Shown here piece after piece: positions 22,306-31,019 of a stretch of 64,000 nt of DNA (position 1 is the first letter of the stretch; the number at the start of each line of letters is the position of its first letter). A program made the translations under genes and the position numbers. The notes below the pieces were generated by a model, which ran no database searches, had not been told where the DNA came from, and saw only the letters and a list, made by a program, of their open reading frames with translations. Location of the stretch: the NCBI GenBank assembly GCA_026261815.1, contig JAMPIT010000699.1, forward strand, positions 806,001 through 870,000, in the 5' to 3' direction. The stretch comes from Monarcha castaneiventris obscurior. Taxonomy: Eukaryota; Chordata; Aves; Passeriformes; Monarchidae.

Positions 22306-24856
22306 TCTGCTCCTTTTGAAGGTCTGGCTTTATTGATTTCAGTGGACACCACCTGATTTTGTCCTCTTTTTTGACAGCTGCGTACCCTCGCCCTGTAAGC
22401 ACCAACCTCCAGCCCCGTTCCCATTCGCCCAGCTCATTTTTGATTATAACCTTCGGGCCCTCTTCTAGTGCTCGGGTGGCCCAATGTTTTTGAGTGGGAC
22501 TGTTTATTTCATCCCCCCTACAGAACTGATTCAGTGCTAGCAAAGCAGTTGCTAGTATACGCGCCTGGTCCCCTGAGGGGATGGAGTTTTCAAAGCCTTC
22601 TGCTTTTGCTAGTACTTCTAGCTTGGTTTTCAGAGTCTGATTTGCTCGCTCAACAATAGCCTGTCCAGTGCTATTATATGGGATGCCTTGCACCAAGGTG
22701 ATGCCCCATTTCGCGGCAAATTCTTGCACCGGTTTGGAGGTGAAGTTGGAACCGTTGTCAGTTTTGATTTGCTTGGGGATACCAAGCCATGCCATAGCTG
22801 TCAGCCAGTGCTGAATTGTGGCTTTAGAGTTGGTTTTGGGGTGCTGTGTGGCCACGATCACTCCGCTGTAAGTGTCCACTGTCACTGCAAGCCACGCTCG
22901 GGGCTTCAGCAGTTGGCATAGAGTGAAGTCCGACTGCCAGATTTCTGAGGGCTTGAGGCCTCTCGGGTTGACCCCACTGGACCATAGGGGTGACTTCTGG
23001 CAATGAGGACAGGTGGCTACTACATGTTTTGCGTCCGCTGTCGAGATCTTGCATCTCTTCGCTAGTGCTTTGGCTCCGATGTGGAGTGATTCATGCAATT
23101 GACGAGCTTTTTGCAATGTCCACACTCCCTTTGCTGTGGCATCTGCCTTGTCATTGCCGGTCTGGAAGTAACCTTTAATTGGATTGTGGCTGTTGACGTG
23201 AATGACAGACACTGTGCCCTGTCGCGAGGAGAGTGCTTCTTCCAGCATTAGGGCTGCTGCAGATGCTGACACACCTGGTCCTGACATGGCTAGGCAGAGC
23301 CTTGCCACGAATATGGAGTCCGTTACTATGTTGAGGTGTTCCTCCTGGAAAAGTCCACACGCTAAGACCACTGCTGCTGCTTCCAGCTGCTGGACTGACA
23401 ATGTAGGATCATATTTCTTGATGTAATGCCACTGTTCTCCCACCTGCCACACCACTGCTGCAGTAGAAGTTGTGGAAGAGGCATCTGTGAAGACCGTCGG
23501 TCCTGGCAGTGGGCGGTCTGTGACCTTTGGTGGCATGTCTATGTCCACAATGTCCAGTAGCTGAGTCCAGGGTGGTCTGGCGGCGTAGGAGATCTCTCCT
23601 CCAAAACCTGCGAGAGCAAGGGCTAGGTACTCTGGTATCGTGGTTGATTCTGTCATTGGCTGCTTGCGGAAGGGCAGGTGGATTCTCGTCGGTTCAGTTC
23701 CTAGGTGTCTCAAGGCCAGTTTTCTGCTTTTCATGATGAGGTTAGCGATGCATTTGATTCCTGGGGAGAAAGCACGAGCCGGTTTTCCAAGGACTACCCA
23801 TTGGATCGGTCGGGACTTATCTGAAGGTCCTTGAGCCAGTGCTCCCACTCCTCCCTTCGGTGTGAAGTGGACATATAAATCAAGCGGCATGCTCGGGTTC
23901 CACCTGGCTAAAGTGCCAGTGGACATCTGATGTTCGATGAATTCGAGGGAGCTCGCTGCTTGTGGCGTTAGCTCCTTGGGTTCCCAGGGATGCTTTCCTT
24001 TCAGGAGGTCATATAAGGGATCCATGACCTCAGGAGGGATCAGGACGATGTTGCGGAGCCACTGCAGAGACCCCACGAGGCGCTGCATGTCATGAAGTGT
24101 CTTGATGTCTCGGCGGACCTTCACCTTGGGGGGTGTCACATAGGAATTTGTGATCCCCACTCCCAGGAAGGTCACGCAGGGTCCTTTCTTGATCTTTGCA
24201 CTCGCGATCTCGAAGCCGTTTGCCTGGAGGGTCTCTGTAATTGTGGACACTAAGTGATCCACTTGGCTCGCTGATGGTGCAGCGACGAGGATGTCATCCA
24301 TGTATTGGATGATGGTTGCATCAGGATAGGAATGTCGGACTGGCATCAGTGCCTTGTCCACGGTGATCTGGCATATGGTCGGGCTATGCACAAAGCCCTG
24401 TGGCAGCACTTTCCACTGAAAGCGAAGGTTGGGTCTGCTGCCATTTGGAGACACGACAGAAAAAGCGAAACGTTCTTTGTCCTCAGGGTGCAAGGGTATT
24501 GAAAAGAAACAGTCTTTGATGTCCAGCACTGCGCATGGCTGTCCTTCTGGGATGGCTGAGTTCATAGTCAACAGTGTTTGAACCGGGCCCATGGGTTTGG
24601 CTGTCTTGTTCACTTCCCTCAGGTCATGGATGAGGCGGTAGCTTTCTCCAGACTTTTTGGGGATTACAAATACCGGGGTATTCCAAGGGCTGACAGAGGG
24701 TTCTATGTGACCCTTTTGTAGCTCACGGTGAACTAGTTCTAGCAAAGCTGCCATTCGAGGCTCTGACAGAGGCCACTGCTCCACATAGATAATTTCTGAT
24801 GATTTCCAAGTCAATTTGATCGGCAGCTGAGGGTGCACAGCAGTGGCCTTCATCAT
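22244..24856 (-). CDS. pol: Alpha/beta-like Pol: reverse transcriptase, RNase H, integrase
   Basis: A single 870-codon open frame entered by -1 frameshifting from pro (heptamer at 24,856-24,862). RT shows SPWNTPVFVIPKKSG, LDIKDCFFSIPLHP and the catalytic YMDD (about residue 185). RNase H shows FTDASS, then Q-L-E-A, TDS and NDKAD, the four acidic residues. Integrase has the His-His-Cys-Cys zinc domain ending TCPHC, a first Asp in WQSDFT, a second in TDNGSNF, and Glu in GQAIVER. A C-terminal module follows (GWRLVLTGRGYAAV). All catalytic residues are present; length is normal for this group. Activity is untested. Confidence 0.95.
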   Translation of the reverse strand: MMKATAVHPQLPIKLTWKSSEIIYVEQWPLSEPRMAALLELVHRELQKGHIEPSVSPWNTPVFVIPKKSGESYRLIHDLREVNKTAKPMGPVQTLLTMNSAIPEGQPCAVLDIKDCFFSIPLHPEDKERFAFSVVSPNGSRPNLRFQWKVLPQGFVHSPTICQITVDKALMPVRHSYPDATIIQYMDDILVAAPSASQVDHLVSTITETLQANGFEIASAKIKKGPCVTFLGVGITNSYVTPPKVKVRRDIKTLHDMQRLVGSLQWLRNIVLIPPEVMDPLYDLLKGKHPWEPKELTPQAASSLEFIEHQMSTGTLARWNPSMPLDLYVHFTPKGGVGALAQGPSDKSRPIQWVVLGKPARAFSPGIKCIANLIMKSRKLALRHLGTEPTRIHLPFRKQPMTESTTIPEYLALALAGFGGEISYAARPPWTQLLDIVDIDMPPKVTDRPLPGPTVFTDASSTTSTAAVVWQVGEQWHYIKKYDPTLSVQQLEAAAVVLACGLFQEEHLNIVTDSIFVARLCLAMSGPGVSASAAALMLEEALSSRQGTVSVIHVNSHNPIKGYFQTGNDKADATAKGVWTLQKARQLHESLHIGAKALAKRCKISTADAKHVVATCPHCQKSPLWSSGVNPRGLKPSEIWQSDFTLCQLLKPRAWLAVTVDTYSGVIVATQHPKTNSKATIQHWLTAMAWLGIPKQIKTDNGSNFTSKPVQEFAAKWGITLVQGIPYNSTGQAIVERANQTLKTKLEVLAKAEGFENSIPSGDQARILATALLALNQFCRGDEINSPTQKHWATRALEEGPKVIIKNELGEWERGWRLVLTGRGYAAVKKEDKIRWCPLKSIKPDLQKEQNETNKNCEFLFAGHARETPP

Positions 24857-25116
24857 AAATTTGTCATCCTAACTCCTAACAGAGCGAGGACGTCCCTTCC
24901 TATCAGGGGTGGAGAGTTTTTCAGAATGTAGGGATAGACTGCTATTGTCTGTTCTGGTCCCTTTTTCGTGTGGAGCGTTACAGCCACCAACTGGGTGCTT
25001 CTCCACGCCTGGGTCTGCCCCCCCACACCGTTCACTGGGGGGACTTCTTTGAAATGCCAGTGCTGGGGCCAGTGCGCTTGTGGGATGACCGTGCAGTCTG
25101 AACCCGTGTCTGCTCA
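24853..25116 (-). pseudogene. pro: Retroviral protease, split by TGA just before the active site
   Basis: Aspartic protease that matures Gag and Gag-Pol; it works as a dimer with one Asp per subunit. The active-site triplet reads ADTGSD. Directly upstream is TGA (25,114-25,116), preceded by an open frame ending ...PHTIGLQF. Downstream the frame runs to GRDVLALLGVRMTNL and the pro stop at 24,853, the usual flap-to-dimer end. The upstream open frame includes LAMNIGKEPL, which looks like the protease N-terminus. The stop would abolish the enzyme unless read through. Confidence 0.8.
24856..24862 (-). promoter_or_regulatory. pro-pol -1 frameshift site A AAT TTA
   Basis: On the minus strand the in-frame heptamer A-AAT-TTA is followed at once by the pro stop TGA. 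Shifting back one base enters the pol frame. Avian leukosis-type viruses use the same heptamer just before their stop (established knowledge). Confidence 0.85.
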
Positions 25117-26360
25117 AAACTGAAGCCCTATGGTGTGGGGATCCTGACTGCCATAGAGGCGGCATGTCCCCCACACCATCAGGGGCTCCTTCCCTATGTT
25201 CATGGCCAGGGCCACCCAGGGACTCTGCCCTGGGGCGCCCCCTGCTGGCCCTGCGGCACAATCGCGGCTTGTGGCTGCGGTGGATGCGAGAGTGCTGCTG
25301 GCGGTGCTGCGAAATTCTGCAATTGCACCGTTTGCGGGGGTGCAAGGCTGGCTGTCTCCTGCGGGGGCATGAGGAATAGGGGCCCCCCACCCCACTGGGG
25401 GTTGGCATGGATGGGCCGCGTTGTATTCGCAGCGGGAGGAGGCTGAGTGCGGCCGGCCCGCCCCCTCCCTCTCCCGTTTCCCCGGGGGTGGTGCCGATCC
25501 CGCCCCCCGGGCTGGCCCTGCCTCCCGAGCAGCGCTGAGCACGGCTCTTGATCGAGCATGCGCCCTCTGCTGCTCTCTCGCGCAAGCGCGTTTGTAGCTC
25601 CCCCTTCCCACGTTTGCGTAACAGCAAACACTTCCACCCTTTGTTCGTTCCCGCCGGTCAGACCCTGGCCCCGCCCATCTCTTTGCTCGCCTGCGCCATG
25701 TTGGACAACATGGGGGGGGCGGGCGGCCGCTCCCGTCCCCTCCCTAGCCATTCTCTCGGTTTCCCTCGCCTCGTTTGCCAAGTCTTCCCAAAAGGACTTC
25801 GCATATTTTTGCGCTTCCAACATGGATTCGGTGGCTGGCGGTGGAGAGACGGATGAGGAAACCGCGGGCGCTTGGGGAGTTTCCGCGGGGGGGGGTGGAC
25901 CCGGCGGGCTCGGCGGCAGGGTCGGAGGGATCTCCGGGGGTCCCGGGGCGTTTGGGATTGGGGTTGGGGAGGGGGGAAGCGTGCCCGGTCCCCGCAGATC
26001 CGCGTTTTCTGATAGACCGTTCTCGGGGTCTGTTTGTGTAACTGCCCCCACCCCTAGCTGAGGGGTAGCTAATAAACATGCACGCGCGGCTTTTCAGGTC
26101 TCTTGCTCCTCTATCGCCTGGCATAAAGCCGCTTCTACTTTACCCCACGCTTTAAGATTTCTACCGCTCCCCGAAGATTTTGTATCTTCCACTAGAACGC
26201 TAGTACATTTCTCCCATATCTCTGGGTGTAAAATTTCTACAGGGCGTGCAATCGCCCCAAGCTCCAGAAGCCTTGCGATAGCAAGATAAAAGTCCTTAAG
26301 TTTGCATTTAATATTCCACTGTTTATAGAGTGTACTTACAACCTTTGCCACCGCTTCCAT
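25117..26360 (-). pseudogene. gag: Gag lacking capsid and nucleocapsid
   Basis: Structural polyprotein. The start at 26,360 gives MEAVAKVVSTLYKQW, an alpharetrovirus-style matrix beginning without a Met-Gly myristoylation site. After 88 codons a TGA (26,094-26,096) interrupts; the same frame then continues through Pro-rich linker sequence (PPSPPGPPPPAE) and helical text (AQKYAKSFWEDL). A frame change occurs between about 25,610 and 25,200, and the other frame leads into pro. No capsid major homology region and no CCHC zinc knuckle occur anywhere before pro. At about 1.2 kb the gag region is far shorter than the usual 2 kb. Confidence 0.8.
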
Positions 26361-26512
26361 GGTGACCGTGGGTCCTCTGTGGGGGCGTCCCCCCCGCCTG
26401 AAGTCAGCTTCGCTTGCTTCGGCCGCTGATCTTGTTCAGATGTGTCCCGCTGCCCGAGCTTTTCTTCTTTTAATTTTCCTTCGTTTTTCTTCTTTTAATT
26501 TTCTCCTTCTTT

Positions 26513-26530
26513 TCCCGGGTTTCGGCACCA
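26513..26530 (-). other. Primer binding site, tRNA-Phe type
   Basis: The minus-strand text TGGTGCCGAAACCCGGGA starts four bases after the 5' LTR. It is complementary to the 3' end of vertebrate tRNA-Phe as I remember it, whereas the avian leukosis group uses tRNA-Trp. Confidence 0.8.
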
Positions 26531-26534
26531 TTTA

Positions 26535-26876
26535 TGTCGCCCCTGAGGGCATGGTGATTTGGTTCCAAGGGTATCAGCACGGCAGCGTGGCCTATCCCGA
26601 CGCTACTCGGTCCACAAGACACTGACACCAATGTGGTGGATAGTCAAATGGCGTTTATTATCTTATCTCCTAAGGTTATATAGTCCAGGGGCTTCTCTAG
26701 TCAGGAAGGGGGGATTGTGGGATGGCTAGGGTTAGTATGGAGTGGAAAACTACTGGGGTTAGTAAAGCTACATTCCTAAGGTGATACTTATCAGTGGGAT
26801 GAAGGGGGGAGGGAGATTCCATGCTGTCCCTGCTTTCCGTCACACCACGTAATCTTCCGTTCGCCTGTCCCTCACA
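26535..26876 (-). repeat. 5' LTR of the young ERV
   Basis: 342 bases, identical to the 3' LTR in my comparison except for one extra g near 26,562. Same TATA and AATAAA signals. Confidence 0.93.
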
Positions 26877-27303
26877 CCTCGCGTTGCCGGCAAAAACTCC
26901 CAACACTTCCTGGTTACAGAGCATTCTTAAAAGTCTTTCAGCCAATAGCAGTTGCTCTAAAGGCTACAGACAGCTGTTTCAACCAATCTTCTATATTGCA
27001 CGTGCATTTGTTAAAACAATACTTGCCTGTTTTATACCTTATATAACAGTGCATAATATTCCATTATTACGCTTAACTTTTATCTTCTCTTGCTAAGCAT
27101 TATTTTTTGCAAATTCTAAAAGTTCTCTCAGCTAGGCCTAGAACCATAAGCTTTTGTTCTTGTGCTCTTGTTCTATTAAATTGTATCTTCTTTCATATTT
27201 ACTCAGGCGAAGCTGTTTCCTAAAATCTTTCTGCTTTATTCGTAAAACCTGCTTTTGTTTCTCACCCTTAGAAATCCCTTTACCTTTATCTGTATTTCCT
27301 ACA
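26877..27303 (-). repeat. Right part of the older host LTR
   Basis: It continues 19,786-19,851. A minus-strand TATA-like box (rc of ttatataac, about 27,036) and terminal TGTAGG on the minus strand fit an LTR of about 490 bases. Flanks ATGCTC / GTTCTC match at four of six bases. Confidence 0.45.
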
Positions 27304-27467
27304 GTTCTCCCCCAGGGCTGCCCTGGGTCCTGCTGCCATCCCCGGCCCCACAGAGCCGAGGGACAGGGGACAGCCAAGGGACATGGGACAGCTGAGGAAC
27401 ACAGGGCAGCCAGGGAACACGGCCTGGCCGAGGGACACGGGACAGCCAAGGGACAGGGGACAGGCAC
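27304..27467. repeat. Second copy of the GAGGGACACGGGACAGC minisatellite block
   Basis: Near-repeat of 19,524-19,700, including the acceptor-like left flank gttctcccccag. It is interrupted by an LTR at 27,468 and resumes at 28,071. Confidence 0.75.
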
Positions 27468-28070
27468 TGTTATAAACGGTCTCTTGATGCTGCCAATTAT
27501 CTGTAATCCTTTATTTAACAGTAACTGGGGACAAGTACAGGGAGTAGCCCAAATACCGTGAGCAGCAAGGCAGACAAAACAACAGTGCGGGCACAATGCC
27601 GGGTGCTCACTCAGCACACATGTTACCGCGGGAGAACCTGGTGGTGGGCACCAGAACCATTTCTATTGTCTTTGTCTCAGTTCATGATTGGCCAGTTCAC
27701 TTTCAATCCCTTATTTGCATATCTGTTGTGATTGGCTCGTTTCATGGTTCATTCCTGACCAATCATTTGTCTAGGGGATTATTTCATTGGCTTTCCTTTT
27801 TGTCCAATCCGCGCCTCCCTTGATGATGCGAGAATGATGTCATGTGTACAAAGAGGTGATGATGGTCCTCAGGGCACTCTCAGGAGCCTCCCCCTCCCCA
27901 AAGAAACCGCGCATGCCCAAACAAACTGCATAAACTCCAACACTAACCCAAACCTCCAGTTAACACAATCAACAGAATATTCTCTAAACTATCTCTAACA
28001 AGCTAACTTGACCCACCCCCTTAATTAATTTTATTTCAACTGTAACCAGTGACCAAAACACTTTTTAACA
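27468..28070 (-). mobile_element. Solo LTR splitting the minisatellite
   Basis: 603 bases, TG...CA, with AATAAA on the minus strand (rc of cctttatttaac, near 27,509). Flanks GGCAC (27,463-27,467) and GGCAG (28,071-28,075) match at four of five bases. Continuity of the host minisatellite across the insert supports the boundaries. Confidence 0.75.
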
Positions 28071-28135
28071 GGCAGGGAACACGGCCTGGCCCAGGGACAC
28101 TGTGCTTCAGCACTTAGGGCTGTTGTGCCTGGGGC

Positions 28136-28670
28136 GTTGCCCTCGGGCTCCCAGGACAGGCAGAGGGGGAGAATCCCCTCCAGGAGCTGTTGTTCGCTTT
28201 AAGTTTCGCTGTTGGACATTCCCACGGAGCCACCCGCAGTGGCTGGAGCCCGGCCGGTGCCCGGTGCCACCAAAGCCACCCCGTCAGTGCCCTCCTGCCC
28301 CGGGCAGGGCAGAGAACACTGAAGGAAAGGCTCGAGCTCGGCTCGGGGCAGGGAGAGGGCACTTCCCTGTCACTGCCACGGGCACCACAGACCCGGCCTG
28401 GGGAAAGGATTGGGATTTATGTCCCAGAGAATGCCAGCAGGGATTGCTTCTCATCTCACCGCTGTCATTTGATTGGTCATAAATTCCAGTCATTTCCCCA
28501 TGGAATTCCCATGGCAATGGGCTGGGGGGAGATCCATCCACGGAATTCTCACCTGACTGGGATGAGAGTGGGACCCAGCCATGGAAATTCCACAGCAATT
28601 CCTGCATTCCCAAGTCCCTCATGCCTTAACCCCACATTCCCATAGGAATTCCCCTCCCCCTCCCACACTC
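28136..28670. other. GC-rich sequence 3' of the MHC class I fragment
   Basis: In the position where a class I alpha-3 exon should lie (minus strand), no Ig-domain motif is found. A taagtttcgctgttgg word near 28,200 resembles an interferon-response element, but no gene start is linked to it. Confidence 0.35.
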
Positions 28671-28672
28671 AC

Positions 28673-28927
28673 TTTTGTGCTCCGGAGCCTCCCGAGCGTA
28701 TCCGATGTATTTGGGGAGCTCTTCCACACAGGTGTGTCCCAGGTAATGCTTCATCTGCTCTGCCATGATCCCTTTGGATTCCCAGCACCTCTGGGTGATC
28801 CGGGTGGCACCGTCGGACACTGCAAAGCTCCCGGATCCCAGCTGGAAGGAGATGAAATCCCACCTGTCGTAGCCGTACCAGTGGGATCCATGGATGCTCC
28901 ATTGGACACAGCTGGAAACCACCCGCA
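28673..28927 (-). pseudogene. MHC class I alpha-2 exon
   Basis: Second half of the peptide-binding groove. The exon is bounded by an acceptor (ccccacag) and donor (aaaa|gtgagt). It reads YGYDRWDFISFQLGS (strand text typical of avian class I), MAEQMKHYLGHTCVEEL and KYIGYAREA (alpha-2 helix). The helix Cys in HTCVE is kept. Its partner in the first strand (normally Y-G-C-D) is missing because about 12 residues are absent around WSIHGSHW, so the groove disulfide cannot form. At 255 bases it is slightly short for this exon. No alpha-3, membrane or tail exons follow toward lower coordinates. Confidence 0.85.
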
Positions 28928-29104
28928 CTGTGGGGAGACCAGGGAATGAGGAGAGAATGGACCCATGGAGTCGTGTCCCAGCCCCACAGAGCCGCTTGCA
29001 GCTCCCTGGATTCCCATCCCAGCCCCACAGATTCCCCCCAATTCCCACAGATCCCCCCAGTTCCCACAGATCCCAGCCCAGCCCCCAGCTCCCCCCAGCC
29101 CCCC

Positions 29105-29484
29105 CCGCTCTGGTTGTACCAGCCCCATCTCCAGTGCTCCAGGTCACCATCGGCCACGTGCCGGTTCCTCTCCTTGAGCCAGGTCTGGCCATCCCAATAT
29201 CCTGGGTCTGGCTATCCCAATGTCCCAGGTCTGGCTATCCCCATGTCCCAGGTCTGGCTATCCCCATATCCTGGGTCCGGCTTTCCATGTATCCTGGATC
29301 TGACTATCCCAATATCCCGGCTCAGCTCCCGCTGCCATCCCCGGTGCCTGCGGCTCCATCCGGCCCCGCTCGCTGCCGCAGCGCTCGGAGGGGGTCCCGT
29401 CCATGTTCCCCACAATCAAGGACTGGGGGACCCCCAGCCTGGGCTCTGACAGCACCAATTCCAGGTACTGCAAGGCGTGGAGAA
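29105..29484 (-). pseudogene. MHC class I alpha-1 exon with internal minisatellite
   Basis: First half of the peptide-binding groove. It reads VLHALQYLELVLSEP, GVPQSLIVGNMDG, CGSERGRMEPQ and AEPGYWDSQ, then is interrupted by six 23-base repeats. Helix text resumes in another frame (WLKERNRHVADGDLEHW...YNQSG). Five added units shift the frame (115 bases, not divisible by three) and create stops. The expected donor after YNQSG is not evident. Together with the alpha-2 exon and leader this is one dead class I gene in normal exon order on the minus strand. Confidence 0.85.
29180..29317. repeat. Six 23-base repeats inside the class I alpha-1 exon
   Basis: Units start at 29,180, 29,203, 29,226, 29,249, 29,272 and 29,295, each like caggtctggctatccccat. 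The last unit on the plus strand (first in the gene) is the ancestral Tyr-Trp-Asp segment. Confidence 0.95.
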
Positions 29485-29549
29485 CTGGGTGGACACGGAG
29501 ATTTGGGGCAGCTGGGGGGCTGAGAGTGAGAGTTTGGGCATCCAGGGGG

Positions 29550-30290
29550 GTTCCACAGGTCAAGAAAAGGGGGGACTTGAAGAGCTGGGAGAGCTGGGAA
29601 GAAGGTTCAGGGGCTCAGTCAAGGAAAGGGGGGTGCAGGGACTGGGAGAGGAGGGATGGGGTGTCCAGGGAATCCTGTGCCCAGGAAAGGGGGTGCCAGG
29701 GGCCCTCAGTGTGAGGAAAGGAGGGGCCGGGGGCTGGGAAATGCAGGAAGGGGGCCCAGGGGTCCCGGGGTCAAGGAAAAGGGTGGGGCTGGGGGCTGGG
29801 AGAGGGGGGTGGCCGGGTAAAGGTTGTGTTGGTGCCAGATAAGGGGGTGCAGGGGGGTCCTGAGGTCCAGAAATGGGGGATTCAGAGGGGCAAAGGGGTA
29901 AAAGGGCATCTCGGTTCTCAGGAATGGGGGTTCAGGGGGGTCTCAGGGCCGAGGAAATGGGGGGTCAGGGACTTGGAGAGGTAGAAGGGAGTTCCAGGGG
30001 GTCCCTGTGCCCAGGAAAGGGAGTCCAGGGTTTTCCAAAAAAGGGAGGTAACAGGGTGGGGACCCCCAGGATGTCCAGGAAGGGGGAGTTCAGGGGGTCT
30101 CCAGCTTTGCAGAAAGGTGAGGCTGGGGGCCAGGAAAGGCAGGAATGGGGGTCCAAGGCATTCCAAGGCATCCCAGGGTCAGGCACATGGGAAGTCTGGA
30201 GGATGGGAGACATGGGATGGCCAGGAAAAGGGGAGCAGGGGGGTCCTGATGTCCAGAAATGGGGGATTCAGGGGGGTCCTGGTGCCGGGG
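29550..30290. repeat. G-rich minisatellite in class I intron 1
   Basis: Imperfect units of roughly 28-60 bases (aggaaagggggt, tccagaaatgggggattcagggggg) fill the interval between leader and alpha-1 exons and lengthen the intron. Confidence 0.75.
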
Positions 30291-30299
30291 TCCCACTCC

Positions 30300-30344
30300 C
30301 TCCTCGCTGCCCCCAGGAGCCCCCAGCCCCAGCGCTGGAGCCAT
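30300..30344 (-). pseudogene. MHC class I leader exon remnant
   Basis: From ATG at 30,344 the minus strand reads MAPALGLGAPGG, matching the start of avian class I signal peptides, but the hydrophobic core that should follow is lost. It sits upstream of the alpha-1 exon in the right orientation, which supports the assignment despite its short length. Confidence 0.6.
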
Positions 30345-30489
30345 GGCGCTGCTCCGGGCAGATCCCGGCGGCGCAGGTTGGGAGATGCGGCAGTGCCCGA
30401 GGGAGGGCGGGGGGAACGGGGGGATCACTTCCAGCTGTCCCCAGGGAAGGCTCTGCAAATCCCAGTTAATCCCAGTCACCCGCAATATG

Positions 30490-30995
30490 GTTATAGACAC
30501 TCCCAATATATCCTAGTTGTGCTGAACATTCTTGTAGTCATTCCCAGGCACTCCCAGTTACCTCAGCATGGTTCAGTTGCCCCCAGCATTATCCCAGTCA
30601 CTCCCAGTACATCCCAGTTGTCACCAGCATGCATCATGTCATTCCCAGTTTCTCCCAGTTCCTCCCAGTGCGTGCGCAGTTGGCTCCCAGTATGGGCCTG
30701 GTAGCTCCCAGTAACCCCCAGTCAGGGTCCAATCACACCCACTGTAATCCCAGTGTGATTGTAGCCACTCCCAGTATGATGCCAGTCACTCCCCGTCACT
30801 CCCAGTCTGGGCCCAGTTGCTCCCAGTCACCCCCAGTATGGATCCAGTCATGGCCAGCACCTTTCCAGTCTCTCCCAGTCTCAGTCCAGTAGGATCCCAG
30901 TCATTCTCAGATACTGCCAGTACTATTTCAGTCACTCCCAGTATGATCCCAGCTAGTTCCAGTGGGATCCCAGTATGACCCCAGCATGGGCATAT
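30490..30995. repeat. CCCAGT minisatellite (inverted ACTGGGA family)
   Basis: Units such as actcccagtatgatcccagt, the reverse complement of the 17.2-19.5 kb array. The betaretrovirus-like ERV is inserted at its right end and the array resumes at 43,264. Confidence 0.9.
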
Positions 30996-31019
30996 TGTGA
31001 TGGTAAACAGCTGGCCTGA
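30996..31019 (+). repeat. First 24 bases of the betaretrovirus-like 5' LTR
   Basis: TGTGATGGTAAACAGCTGGC and the following CTGA match the start of the 3' LTR at 42,925. The LTR resumes at 36,043 after the ERVL-like insertion. The target duplication CCTGA is 31,015-31,019 and 36,043-36,047. Confidence 0.92.

Larger units (their letters stand above)
19852..26876 (-). mobile_element. Near-intact minus-strand ERV: alpha-like gag/pro/pol, gamma-type env
   Basis: A complete 7.0-kb provirus: LTR, tRNA-Phe-type primer site, gag, pro, pol, env, polypurine tract, LTR. The two LTRs (342 and 341 bases) differ in the compared sequence by a single one-base indel, so insertion was recent. Flanking 6-base words are GCTCGC (19,846-19,851) and CCTCGC (26,877-26,882), a TSD with one mismatch; 6 bases fits alpha/beta retroviruses. 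Gag lacks capsid and nucleocapsid, and pro and env carry breaks, so it could not act alone. Pol is one long open frame. Confidence 0.93.

Noticed and set aside
22468..23834. Plus-strand frames of 60-77 codons across the young ERV
   Set aside because: Antisense shadows of the intact pol frame.
28150..28400. Possible MHC class I promoter (interferon-response-like word)
   Set aside because: It lies downstream of the only class I fragment and no leader exon is near it in either orientation.
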